A stretch of 64,000 nucleotides of DNA from Ifrita kowaldi (lineage: Eukaryota > Chordata > Aves > Passeriformes > Cinclosomatidae). The notes below the pieces were generated by a model, which worked only from the letters and a program-made list of their open reading frames with translations, searched no databases and was not told the DNA's origin. The stretch is taken from NCBI GenBank assembly GCA_013398055.1, contig VZRS01002795.1:70450-134449 (forward strand). Direction: 5' to 3'. A program made the translations under genes and the position numbers. Of this stretch, positions 40,217 to 52,400 are shown piece after piece (the stretch's first letter is position 1; each line of letters starts with the position of its first letter).

Positions 40217-40232
40217 GGTTGGTTGGTTGGTT
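40217..40232. repeat. (GGTT)4 microsatellite
   Basis: Four perfect GGTT units followed by TTTGGGTTTTTTCC. Confidence 0.85.
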
Positions 40233-41123
40233 TTTGGGTTTTTTCCTTGAGCTCTATTTACACCTTTTAATTCAATTCCCTATATTCAACATCCTGCATT
40301 TTAAGAGACCAGTAGTTTACAATATTGTTTCTATAATTGCATTGTTTTCTTTTGTGCTGGATTTCTTATCCAGTCTAATAGAATTGCGTGAATGTGATTT
40401 GGTACCACAGTTGCATACAGCTGCTGAACTTGGGGATTCAAAGTATTATTTGAAGTGAAACTTAGCAGGTTAGTCAGAAAAAAAGTGTGCCAGGCTGTGA
40501 TTGATTGGTTGTCTTCCAGAGGGAGTAAAAGATAAGATTGCAATTTTTAGAGTAAAGCTAAAAAGGTGTCTGTTCTGGTGAGAAACCTGGGTCCTGCTTT
40601 GATAATAGGAAAAATTGAATATCTGCTCTTGCTGAAGCATAATACTTACATTTTAATAATGCGGAAAATATGAAAATCTACAGCAAACATGGGAATCTCA
40701 GGGGATGAGAAATCTTGTGTAATTACTTTTTAGAACAATGTATTTAACTAGTGAAAAAGTACACCCCTCCCAAAAGGAAGAAGAGAGAAGATTCAGTATG
40801 GCCTTGGAATTTAGCAGAGTTGCTGACTGGTGTGGCATACATTCGCTGTTGTGTTTTTAACTTTATGGTGTGCTATTACCATACCTTGGCACAGACTGGT
40901 GCCTGTTCCCAAGGGGGAACTAAGAGACAGTGCTAGTGCAAGGTCCATTGAGAAAGCATTCTAGGAATCAACATAATTTTTCATGGAAGGAACGATGTTT
41001 ATTAAGGCATCACAGCACAAAATCATCTCTATAAACACTGTTTTTTACATGAGGTGCTCCCTAACAGTTGAGTAAGTAGATACATGATTGGAAATACAGA
41101 ATTCCAACCACAAAGCTAAAATT

Positions 41124-41169
41124 GGGGGGCGGGGGGGGGGGGGGNNNNNNNNNNNNNNNNNNNNNNNNN
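41124..41169. other. poly-G run ending in an assembly gap (25 N)
   Basis: A GGGGGGC-G14 run at 41124-41144 stops at 25 N (41145-41169). The true sequence and length are unknown. A G-rich repeat that blocks polymerase is the likely reason for the gap. Confidence 0.95.
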
Positions 41170-41362
41170 GTTATTTAGTGCTCCTGTTGTCTTCTGGTGT
41201 GCCTGAGCCATTAGTAGTGACTTCAGAGATAATTGGAGTGATGCGTGTTGCACGGAATTGTGTTGTGCAAATGTAGCCCCAACAAATAGCAGTGTAGACA
41301 GGTCTTGGTAGCATGCATGTTAAAACTGCATTAACTCTCATGGTGATAGGAGTATAATGAAC

Positions 41363-41785
41363 CACAGAATACAGTCATAGAATGGCTGGTGTTGGAAGGG
41401 ACTTTAAAGGTCACCTCGTTCCAGCCCCCCTTACCATGGGCAGGGACACATTTCAGTAGACCAGGTTGCTCAGAGCTCCATCCATCCAGCCTCGCCTTGA
41501 ACACTTCCAGGGATAGGACAACCACAGCTTCTCTGGGCAACCTGTTCCAGTGCTTCATCACCCTCACAGGAAAGAATTTCTTCTTAATATCTAATTTAAT
41601 CCTACTGTCTTTCAGTTTTGAAGCCACTGCCCCTTGTCCTGCCACTGCATGCTCATGTAGTTTCGCTCCATCTTTCGTGTAGGCTCCCGTCTGGTACTGG
41701 AAGGATGCAATTAAGTCACCCTGAAGCGTTCTCTTTTGTAGGCTGCAAAATCCTAATTTTCTTAGATTTCCTGTCATGAAAGGCT
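41363..41785 (-). mobile_element. CR1 LINE 3' end fragment, antisense, with ORF2 C-terminus
   Basis: The low-coordinate end carries the reverse complement of a CR1 tail (CATAGAATGGCTGGTGTTGG, AAGGGACTTTAAAGGTCACC). Translation of the - strand reads NLRKLGFCSLQKRTLQGDLI, ASFQYQTGAYTKDG, KDSRIKLDIKKKFFPVRVMK, HWNRLPREAVV and SLEVFKARLDGW, the characteristic C-terminal end of CR1 reverse transcriptase protein. About 130 codons remain open before the frame drifts. The element is 5' truncated and cannot be autonomous. It lies opposite in orientation to the copy at 25808. Confidence 0.95.
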
Positions 41786-44700
41786 GTATGTAATTATCAT
41801 GAATCTCCTTCGCCTGTTCAAAAATAGCAGCACACCTTGAAAATAATATAATTAAATTTTATTTCTTTACCTAAGGAAGCTGAAATTTTTTGGCACCACC
41901 AAGGTCAAGGACAGTGCAGACATACACTGTTCAAGAGATAGCACAGTTCTCCTTGGAATGTGCAGTAAAAGAAGTTTGCTGTTTCTGCCTGTCTCCATAT
42001 TATGTGCTGAGGATAATTCTCCACCTAGCTGGGGAATTGGAGGCATTTTGGTTTTTTTATAGCTCATCAGTTTCAAATAGAACTGGTTTTCTTACATGTC
42101 ACAACTTTTTTTGAGAGCTGCTGGATTTTTTTGTACACAAAAGGGATTTTTCTTGAGCTTAGGTGATGAAAAATGGACAAGTCTTTAGTTTAATATCAAA
42201 TAGAAGAGAAATTTGTCCCTGTAGTGTATGGCCCACATCTTCCCCAAAGCAGGCTAGAGATTCTTGTCTGGCTCCAACTTCTGTCTTCTTAAGAAAAAAT
42301 GTCTAAAAATTAAATCAAAGGAAGATTCTGGGCAACACACTGGAAGGTGGAGAAGGTCTCTGGAGTCTTCTTAAAAGCTTAAGCCAAATGTGAATCTGCT
42401 CTTGGCAATAGCTAATGACTACTGATAACACATGATTTTCACTCCAACCTATTAAATTTTGTCTAAAATTTTCAGGTTTCAAGTGTAAAACAAAGAGCGG
42501 ATTTTATAAAAAACAGAGGCAGTAGTAGGTGACTGGATGTAATTACCATACTTGTTCTGCCTTTCACAAGTAATTCAGTGACCGCATTTCCTGTGGATGA
42601 AACCACACTCCAAGGTGTTTCAAGAAATTACCCATCATTTTGAGCACAGAGCCCATTCAGAAAAGGGCAGCTCTCACTTCTTGTCAGCACAGGTGATAGT
42701 CTCATCTTGCATCCTGGAAATGGTTTTACATTACTTGAATATCACAGCCAGGTGCAGGGTTGGTCTGTAAGTGTAATGTGGCTTAGTGCATTCGAAAAAT
42801 TAAATGTAACTTTCTGATGAGTAGATAGTCTAGCAAATAAACAAGTGTGGAAATGGTCTATGTAAAAGTTTGCTCACACTGATAAAAAGGTCCCAGCAAA
42901 GGGGAAGTTTGAAAAGATGTGAGCTCGGCTACCTCTGATACATAAAAATTTCCATCTGATGAGTTCTAATTGTCTTAATTAGAGAAGAAATAGACAGGAA
43001 ATGGGATTTTTAAATGCAAACAACTGTTCACAAAAGCCATTGCATGAGGTGTTTACTTGCTAGTAAGTGAGAGGGATCTCAGACTGATATAGCAACAAAG
43101 TTCCTAGGGTTGAATTTTTCTTAAACTGTTTTGTACTGCCAAGAATTGGCCTGAAAGTCACCTAATTTTCCAGCTTTTCCTGACCTATATCAGGGAGCTG
43201 AATATATTTGGAACCTGCTTCATACCACACTGAAGACTAGCTTTTACCAGTTAGCCTGAGTAGATTTACAGAACAGTTGTCTGCTTTTCACCTGCAGCAC
43301 TTTGCAGTTTATACTGATTGAAAATAGTAGTTCACCATACAAAATTGCATCTTGAAGTACTGCAGAAATTATTCAGTGAATGAATAGATTGAGTTCCTAG
43401 CCATTATTCCACTTTAACATCTAGAAATGTGTAATGGTCACTTTGCCTTGCCATCACTGCATGTATGGTGGAAGCAAACAATGACAAAAGAGCCTCCTCC
43501 TGTGTAGCAGAGAACAGCAGGACTGGAAAGGACTTAAAGACATGCCTCTATTAAGTTTCAGTTTAAGAGAATTTGCCTATTTTCTGTGAGAGCTGTGAGA
43601 GAAGGGATTTGATCCTTGTACTAAAGCTATATTATAGTGTAAAAAGATTTTGTTTTCCCAAGAAAGTGTATATTAGTCAGCCTGCTTTTTTGGAGCAACA
43701 AGCTGAGATTCAGAAGGTTTAGAGGTGTAAGGATGGTATCTACCAAAAACTGAATGCAGTTTTAAATGGGTTGCACTCTTAATGTTGTGCAAACAACTCT
43801 CATGCGTCTGAAAAATGTGTTGTGACTTAACGTAAGTATCTTCTGTGCCATCTGAGCAACCCATTCCCACTATTTGTTAGGCTCTGCCCTTCATTAGAGA
43901 AATCTTCACCAAAATCTCTTAATCCTGGCATCTTTCCCAGTAGAGTCAATCATGTGGGGATCTGGGTGATCAGTAATGACAAAACCAGCCTTGTATGAAT
44001 ATTTCACTTGATAAATTGCAGAGATCTAGGCTTTACTTACATTTGTCAACAGTGACTTCCCCGTGAAGTGCCAGGTATTTGAAAAATTACTTCTAGTGTT
44101 TCAGATTGAGGGGGAAGTACTTTTTCAAACTATGAGAACATTTCCCTCATGCACCATTAAACCAACTGGGGAGAAAGAAAAGCAGGACAGGGGTGTGAGT
44201 ATGCTTGTGTCTCAAAATATAAGGTTGAGTAGCCACATGCCAGAATATTTAAGTTTTATTGCCATGAGCCATGCTACCTAATGATGAAGCAATTTTGGTA
44301 ACAATACAGTGAACCATGGAAGAGTAGGAGTTTCTTTAAAGCTGTCCTTTCTTTTCTGTGCTTGGGACTGTCCTTTTTCTCATCTTGTTCTTCTCTTGTG
44401 TGTCAGCTGCAGTGGATCCTGCTTGTGTTCTCCCATGTCCTCAGTAATGTGGATACAGAGCCTGCTGGTGGTCCCCATTCTCACTCTCTCCTCTGCATTC
44501 CCTATCTCTCCTGCAGACACAGATGCCATCTACCTGGCAGGTTACTCAGCTCTGTCTTGCCTCTGCAGTGCTCCTTCTGTCCAGCCTAAAACTCAGTCTG
44601 GGCCTCCAACATGTTGCAATTGTCACCTGGGTAACAGATGATTTGGAGTAAACACAGCTTTTTATTGTCCTCAAGGTCTTCTCTGCTGTCCCCTTCTTTG

Positions 44701-45840
44701 GGGGGACGTTTGCTCAACCTGTTGCTGCTGCCCAAAGGCTAAATGCAGTTGGCTAAAGATGCCATTTCAGGATAGGCACTTCCAGAGGGTGGTTTTTTCC
44801 ATCTGTTTCTGGCATTGTCTTTTGGTTGTTACAATTAAAAGATGTGAATGTCATCCCCAAAACTTTCGTTAATGTGGATGGAGAATGAAGGAAAATAAGA
44901 TCTGTGTGATCTCTGCTGGCTCTTCAGTCAGGAGATTAGGCAAAATGTCTTTGCTGTTAAATGGTGCTTCTGGTTTTCTATGAATACTGAATGTAAACTG
45001 GAAGAAGTAATGTGTAATTTAAGTGGCAGGGTTAGATGTCAAGAGTTCAAATGTTGTCTGTGCTGATTTTGCTATTAGTTCAGAGGCTCCTGCAGTTCAT
45101 CGAAGTGGGACACTGTGCTAAGCAGGATATTTTTTTAAATCCGTTTACAAGGTTTTATCGCTGTGGCACTTTCATTAAAACTACAAAGCGTAGAATGGAA
45201 ACAAAACAAAAACTGTCACTGAATTATTGTTCACAATAGACCTTTTTCTGGTAGGCGACTAGATTCAGGTATGGATTGGGGAGCCAATGGGACGTACCCC
45301 TGGGGAGGATGAGCCCCTCTGCAGCAAGTTCAGGTTTTACTTCACTGCTCTTCTCAGCATCTTCTCTGCATCGCTGTGACTATGCAAATTGTCGCCTGGA
45401 TTTTGGCCCTGTACCATGTTTCTTTCAGAAATTACCAGCTTCCCACATCAGGATGAGCCCATTTGCTCTGTCTTTTGTCTTGTTATAAAGCCAGGTAGGG
45501 CAGGCGTTCCCTGGATTTGTGCTGTTACTGGTGTGTGATTCAAGTAGCACATAAGGTAAAAAAGTTAATGTGTGTATTCCATAGCTTATTTCTGAAAATG
45601 ACAGAATGAGTTCAACGAATTTTGAGATCTTTCGCAGTGGAAGACTGTGCACAGACTGTGCTGGACTCTGGCATTTAGTCTAGGTGATGTACCAGTACAA
45701 AAACTTGTTTCGATTCCAGTTCCTAGTGAAAAAAAACCCCACTGTTCTCCATCTGCATCCAGACATACAAAATTTCTGAGGTAAGGTCCGCGAGGCACAC
45801 GAAAAGAGCTGTTGACTATAGGAATGGAGGACGACTGGTC
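41786..45840 (+). other. NTRK2: NTRK2 intron upstream of the Shc-site exon
   Basis: Intron sequence. A pyrimidine-biased and GC-richer stretch at 44.3-44.65 kb holds two overlapping short open frames (110 and 75 codons) without recognised homology. At 45382-45389 an octamer ATGCAAAT is present, which could be chance. No exon, RNA gene or further CR1 fragment was seen. Confidence 0.65.
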
Positions 45841-45935
45841 AAAATTAAAAAAAAAAAAAGAAAAAGATAAATCACTCATCTGAGGGAAGAGTACCATACA
45901 CTGAGTTACAAGAAAATCTTTGTTTCTAACTCTAG
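45841..45935 (+). promoter_or_regulatory. NTRK2: splice acceptor region of the Shc-site exon (weak pyrimidine tract)
   Basis: The acceptor ends TTTGTTTCTAACTCTAG at 45935, but the usual long pyrimidine tract is missing. Only about 17 nt are pyrimidine-rich, and upstream lies an A-rich stretch (45841-45868, including 13 consecutive A). By general splicing rules this is a weaker site than the T1 acceptor. A weak acceptor fits an exon that is skipped when the T1 exon terminates the transcript, but this is inference. Confidence 0.7.
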
Positions 45936-46124
45936 GTCCTTCTTCAGTCATCAGCAATGACGACGATTCAGCCAGTCCACTCCACCACATCTCAAATGGC
46001 AGTAACACTCCATCTTCTTCTGAGGGGGGTCCTGATGCAGTCATCATAGGGATGACGAAGATTCCTGTCATTGAAAATCCACAGTATTTTGGAATTACCA
46101 ACAGTCAGCTCAAGCCAGATACCT
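45936..46124 (+). CDS. NTRK2: NTRK2 (TrkB) juxtamembrane exon with Shc/FRS2 docking site
   Basis: This 189-nt internal exon encodes part of the intracellular juxtamembrane segment of full-length TrkB. It starts with GT, completing a split glycine (G|GT), and reads PSSVISNDDDSASPLHH, ISNGSNTPSSSEGG, PDAVIIGMTKIPVI and ENPQYFGITNSQLKPDT. It ends with the first base of the next codon (T|gtaagt), expected to be Phe of FVQHIK in the kinase exon. NPQYF contains the tyrosine (Y515/516 in mammals) that, once phosphorylated, recruits Shc and FRS2 to activate Ras-MAPK and PI3K. The SASP motif contains the serine reported as a Cdk5 site. The entry and exit phase are both 1, and 189 is divisible by 3, so skipping would keep frame. 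It is absent from TrkB-T1. Confidence 0.98.
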
Positions 46125-46130
46125 GTAAGT
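46125..46130 (+). promoter_or_regulatory. NTRK2: splice donor of the Shc-site exon
   Basis: GTAAGT directly after ...CCAGATACCT is a strong consensus donor. It fixes the exon end at 46124 and phase 1 for the next exon. Confidence 0.95.
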
Positions 46131-46391
46131 ACAAACAACTGTATGTGTTTCAATCACTCATTTTACCTGTGCAAGTGTTGTGGCTTCTTAACAGAACTAG
46201 CATAACAAAATACTCTAAATTCCTGGGAGTGGAATGGTGGGGTTAAAATGTGTGCTATTCATTAAAGGTACATGGGATGAACCGCTTTACCTCTGTCTAA
46301 GCCAAATTCAGCCCTTGTGATGAGTTGATGAAGTGAGCAGTGTTATGCTCAAAGCCCAATCCGTATTTCATCAAAATCACTGGTAGCCTTT

Positions 46392-46407
46392 CCATTGATT
46401 TCAGTGG
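46392..46407. repeat. copy 3 of the dispersed palindromic repeat
   Basis: CCATTGA-TT-TCAGTGG has one G/T-type mismatch in the stem and is followed by TCTTTGGCCAG. The core matches the copies at 20618 and 32966. Confidence 0.55.
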
Positions 46408-49400
46408 TCTTTGGCCAGTCCTGTGCACTGAATGTGTTCTTGGGAGAAAACAAATCTTGTATCAGAAGCAAAAGTCAGTATTGTTACATATGCACTACTT
46501 TTAAATTAATCATATCGACATCACCAGATCATATCATCAGATCATATTAACATAACCTAACTTTCAGATCTGAGTATTTGTAAATTTGTAAGGATAATAA
46601 GGGTTAATACTTCAATTCTTGTAATTTCATTGTATAATTCAACCTCTACAGACAGAACTTATTTTGAGTATTTAAAAGTAGAGCAGAAGAGCAGAAGGTT
46701 GCATGATGGGCAATACATGTCACATACAAATTCTTTCATGTTAAGTTAGTAGCAAGTGGAGTCTGAAAACATATGAAGAGCTAAACATTGAACTATGAAG
46801 AGTTAAAAAAAGAGTATCACTTCAGATGCTGCTTACTTCAGATGCTACTTTTCAAACAGTTTCAGAATGGAACATGTGAAATGCTGATTTTTGAACCAGT
46901 GATTGGCATTAATGCACGTAACTGAGAAAAAAACCCTAAAGGATATTGTGATAAATAGTAACTGCACTGCTTACTATTTCTCATTGGGGCACTTAAGTTC
47001 TATAAGTGTTTCAGAGAAGGTTGTTCCAAAGTATCACTGGAAGTCTCAACTGTCTCTCTGGGAAGTCTCTGTAGAGATTCCCAATAGAATTAGTGAGCAC
47101 TGGACTTGCAACTAAGGGACACTACATCCTGTCTGTACCCTGTCCTGAAAGATCTCACTTCCTAGCACAAGCTGTAGTATAGGGGCTTACTGCCAAGGTT
47201 GGAAGACTTTGCCTCCAACTTTGGAAAGCTTAAATGGTGTAACAGAAATCCTTTTTGGCCTGTGCATGAGGGCGTGCATGCATGACATGAATGCATAACT
47301 TCTAACACTGCAAACAAAGACTGATGCTGAACTACCCACTTACCTTGTGAATATTAATGCTTATTTAGATCCAGATTGTTACATTAAGCACAGTCCAGAA
47401 GGATGGTCCTGCAACACAAGGACTTTTCCTGCCTTTTCATTGTACACCCCTGATGTTCATTATTATTATAGCTTTTTTGTGTGACACTATTTTGTGACTA
47501 GAAATGCTTCATTATCTCTTCTACCATCAGATAAGAATGATGATAATCTGAATATTCTGACCCAGCATATGCAGTGGGATCACAAGGAAATCACTGAATT
47601 GGTGATGCTTGATCAACATGGGAAAAATGTTATACAGATGCATTCTGATGAGAGCATTAATTCTTGCGAAAAATAGAAGCTGCTAGAGACTCATAAATGG
47701 GCAACATACCCACTAGTGCTCCCTATTATTATATAAAAGGCTATGCTTTTAAATATGAGGCTACTGTACCTCTGTTCCCAGCTGCATTAGAGAATTTTAA
47801 ATTCTTTAAATAAACATCAATAACTGCAGAGCTTTTAACTTCAGCATTCGTGTTGAAACAACATACATGCTGTTCCAGGGAAAATCCCAAACTGCACCAC
47901 AATACAGAATTCTCACACATTTAGTAAGCTGCACATTAAGTACTGACATATTAAATCATGGCTGACTTGCATTAAGTATGTCCTGATCCTAAAAATACGT
48001 AAGTCTGTATCTGGTTTTGTGCGCTGCAATGAAGCTCCCATGGTGTCAGGGAAATTAATCACAGTACATGAAGTTCAGCTGGTGTATAAACGCTTGTAGG
48101 ATATGCTTCAGGACTCTGTTGTGGTGCTCTGGGGAGGTTTGAGGGGCTGATGCTCTGCATTCTGCCACATTGCCACTGTGGTCCCAGTCTTTGTGTTTTG
48201 GAGGGGGCGTGGGGCTGGTGGTGTTGCTTTTGCTTTAGCAGAGAGAATCGGGTAAACTATGGCAGTGTATAAACCAAGGCAGATTTCTGCTACCACACTG
48301 AGCATCTCTCCAATAAGAAGTGTAATTGAAATTGTCTTGAAAAAAAGTGGGCTTTCCCAATATAATTTTACATATGCTCTCTTTCCTTCTTTCTCAGTTG
48401 TATATTGTTACAGAGCTGTGCTTGTCCTTTCTTAACCTGCCAACCTCCTCCTGATGTGTGTATCTGGTTATTTATAAACCTCTAACATAAGTAGCTTTTG
48501 CACCTTGTTCCTGTTTAGAATAATGCCAGCTCCAGATGTCATCTGGTTTCTCATCTACAGCAAGATAGTTAACATTTATTTTTATTTCCTCTCTAAGTTC
48601 CATTGTTCACCAGAGTTAAACCCAACAATCACTGACAGTCGTGCTGGGAAAGGTACTTCTGTATTTAGCATATGTTGCTCTGTGGAAGGAGGTGAGACAT
48701 CAAGCTAGGTGAAACTGTACACAGATTGTATTGCAGTTTTCACAGAAATGAAGGAATACTCTTTCTGTGAGTAGCAAGTAGAATTTCTTTTTTATTATGT
48801 ACTTAGGCTGTATTTTGACTTACCTACAGAAAACCATTTCTGAATACAGAGTATCAAGCTTCATTGCAAAGCATTAGAAGTGCATTAAAAGAAAATTTAA
48901 AAATTGATTACGAACAGTGTCATTTGAAATTCCATCGCTGAATCTCTAATTTGGTCCTTTCACTACTGAATAACTAAATCCAAAGAGTGATGACTTCTAA
49001 AGAGTCTGTCTCAGGCTAAAAGTTACAGCATTTTCCTCCTCTTAAGATACAGCCTTCAGGGTGGGAAGAACAAACTGGTGAAGACCAAAGACCCGTCAGC
49101 TTCAGTGGTCAGCTTCCAGTCATCACTCAGAAGGACTGCATTTCTGTCATTTCAGCACGACATTCGTCTCTACCTTTAACTGATGTAACAGTAGAAGATT
49201 ACATCTTCCAATTGGGATTGGCTGGTATTTCCCGCTTAACTACCAGAATTACTCACCAGCTCCTTCAGCACATCTGTCTGACGTGCTATCCCAGTGCTCC
49301 TGGCTTTTCCCTGCCATGCCATGTACTGTTGGTAGCTGCTGGTTGGTAGGTTCATCTGGAAGTCCAACATCTTGAATATTTTCACCTTGAAAGAATGCAC

Positions 49401-52400
49401 TCTAAGGTGCATAGACATGTTTCAGACACCTACCAGACTTCTTGATTCCTTTTTGCATGAAAGCAGAAGGTATTTCTCATTTGTCAGTTCTTGTCTGATA
49501 GTGACAATTCTGATATCAGATGGATGAGAGAGAGACAGAAACCTGGACATGGTGCAATGCTCTTTGCAGTTAAGGCGTTATAAACCAGATGCTGTGTTAG
49601 TGTCCACCTGCAAACCTCTTGCCTGGGAATAACCAACAAGGTTCAGTTGCTGCTGTTGAAAATTGAGGCATAACTTTGTAGGGAAATAACATCATCAGGT
49701 CCATAAACCTTGCATGGATGGCAAAACTTGCAAGATTTTTGTCCCCTGAAATCAGCTGGACAATGTAATATTTTGTGGGCATAGACCCTAACCTTTACTA
49801 GATAGTTAGCTTCACTAATCTTATGAGCTGTCACAGACCCTAAGATATTTGATATTTTCATTAATATTATGGTATTTGAAAAATTAGTCTTCTACACCTC
49901 TGCACAGAAATTGCAGTTGCTGAAGTTATCAGCCAAGCCTACCAGATCTGTCGAAACAGGACAGAAAAAACAAATCCATTTTCTCAAGGACCAACTATGG
50001 ACTTTCTTCATCTCTTAGCTTGCAGCCTAGCACTGGAATATATCAGTCAATGACTGTTAGATTTCCATGATTCATGGTGGAAATGCACTCAGTAAATAAC
50101 CTTGCTGTGTTGATAGGAATGTGAAAAGCCAAATCTGAGGAGAGGTCACAAAACGTCAGTGGAAGTGCCCAGGTTGAGATTCTCAGGGCAGAACTTGGAC
50201 AAGAAGTTTCTTGCAGATGGTTTTGGCATTTTGAGAATCAAATTGTTCTCTGAGCCTTACCCCAGTAACTCCCACCCCCACCCCACGAAGTCACTGTGGT
50301 TGTTTGGGTGCTACCGAAAGGAAGGTTGGAGCTTTGCCCTTTAATGAAGAGGTTTGCAAGCTCACGGTTTCAGCCCCCCTGTAGTGGAGAAATAGCTGCA
50401 CTGACATCAGTTTGCACTTCCCAGCTAATCTGTACTTGCAACTCACTCAGTTTTGTCAATTTCATGGATTTCAGTGTTGGAAAAGAGTGTACTGTACTGG
50501 ACAGGCTTATTGATCAGTCAGTGGATGGTTTAGTGGCAAGATGTTTTCAGTGACGGACATATAAATAGCCATTGCATTTCAGATGATTTTGTGTGGATTG
50601 TGACTTTCATATGGAAAATTTGGGTATATTCTTGAGATAGTATTTCATCTCTATTTCTGCATTTTCAGATTGTGTTCTGTCAAGTGTAGGAGTCTGAATA
50701 TGCAGTTTAGATAATAGTTATTTTACTTCCAGTTGGCTTCCATTAGGGAAAGTCTGAAGCTGATTACAAGTTGGCAGAAATAACTTTTCTAAATTAATTT
50801 TTATTTATTTTGCTGATCCGAAAAAATGAATTTAGCTTGTAGTTCCAGTTCCAGAGTAAATTGCTAATTGCATGTGCAGTGCTAATTTTAAAGTTAGAAG
50901 TTTTGAGAGCACCCCGCTTTTATCCCCTTTTGAACACTGAACTTTTCAATTTATGTTTAGGGATTTTCATTTGCATTTTAGGGATTGTTACATCATTTAG
51001 TTAAGGGTGATCTCAATCTTTTTCTGACTTTCCTTGTTCTTTAACTATATATTTCTTTTTAAAATATGCATAGCCAGATTTTGGGTGTTCCCATTAGTCA
51101 GGAAAGTTGCAGCAATGCTCTGCTTCACCACCTTCTTGAATGACTTCTGAGGGAGAAAAGAAATAGGACAGTTATTCTTACCATTTTATCGTGACTCCCA
51201 TAATACAGGACTTTTGTCTTTAAAGCCATAGGTCTTGGAGTCTGGTGATGATGTCAGATTTCATTTTAGAATGAAAAAAATCTGAAGACAAGGTTCAGAA
51301 TATGAGGCAGACCCCAGAAGCCTGAGGAAATGGGAGAAAAAATCTGGATTTTATTTTTTCTTTTGTTTATTATATTCTCTTTTTGGTTCATTCATTACAT
51401 TCTTTTTAAATTCAGTTTTGATGATTTGGGAACATTTGAACAGGGCAGAAGCGCATGAGTGTGCTCTGCCAGTGTGGGGAGACAGCCCTGCCACAACCAC
51501 CACAGAGAATGGAGGGGAGCAGCCAGACACAAGGGCCTGCTGAGTTGCATTTCCTCTACCAGGCTGTTTGCAGACGGGTGCAGCTAGTTGTAGGTCAACA
51601 CCTTGTTTTCACAGCTCTGACCACTCACACCTTACAAGGCAGTCTGGCTTCTCTTAATTTTGGAGCATGTTGACAGCCTTCTTCCCAACCCTTGGATCAA
51701 TATGAGTGGGTCATTCAATATGAAAAAAGAAGTAGTTGTATTTGCAGGGTAGATGCAACAGAAGGAGGTATTGTGATCACTTGGTCTGTATTTCTCAGGT
51801 ATCCTTGTCCCAGGAGTCCCACAGCAGAGCCTGGCCCCAGCACGTGTTTCTTTGCTGGGCGTGCAAGCTCTCACTGCGAAGCTGTGACCAGTTTCACTCT
51901 GGTGAAATGCAAACTGCTGGCAGAAATAAAATTGACCAGCAGAGTCTCTGTGCTGCAGGGATCTGACAGGCCTCTAACCCAGAGCAGGAGACCTGTCTGT
52001 TTCTGGGTGCTGCTCATCCTGTACGGGTAGCGTCCTCTGGAAAATAGCAATGCGCAAAGTGCAGACTACCTGCAGTGGGTAGTCTCCATCTGACTTTATT
52101 CCACATCATGGGTGTCACCCTACACTTTCCTACAGTCCTGAGGAGTAGGGGTAATTTTTGACAAACATTATAAGGTAAAAAATTAATCAAGCTAGTCCCT
52201 GTGCACCGATGAAGGATTGCCCAAGACAAACACTCTGTAAGCATTTCCATCTCTTTTGAAAGGCTTTTATATTTGAGTGACTACAAAAAAAGGGCTGCTG
52301 TAGTGTTTTCTTAGCCAGCTAAGCCCTAAGGCTGGGGATTTTCCATCAGTTCCCAAAGCTTGCAGAGCTGAAAATTTATAAGCAGCTCATTTTCCTATAA

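Larger units (their letters stand above)
26071..41362 (+). other. NTRK2: NTRK2 intron between the T1 and Shc-site exons
   Basis: Fifteen kilobases of mostly AT-rich intron. Items seen inside are listed separately: (AT)12 at 28015, a 21-bp tandem at 31404, a palindrome copy at 32966, a GATA tract at 33706, a triple repeat at 36846, a GGTT run at 40217, and a poly-G with gap at 41124-41169. GC-richer patches at 32.3-32.8 kb and 39.7-40.1 kb contain short open frames without a recognised family. No exon was found; DFSWFGFGKVKSRQGV, the optional mammalian insert, was searched for by eye and not seen. Confidence 0.65.

Noticed and set aside
41389..41682. 97-codon open frame on the + strand
   Set aside because: It is the reverse strand of the CR1 fragment, whose true frame is on the - strand.
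45586..46101. 171-codon open frame on the - strand
   Set aside because: It lies antisense to the Shc-site exon of NTRK2. Its length comes from the stop-free coding exon and adjacent A-rich sequence, and it has no family signature.
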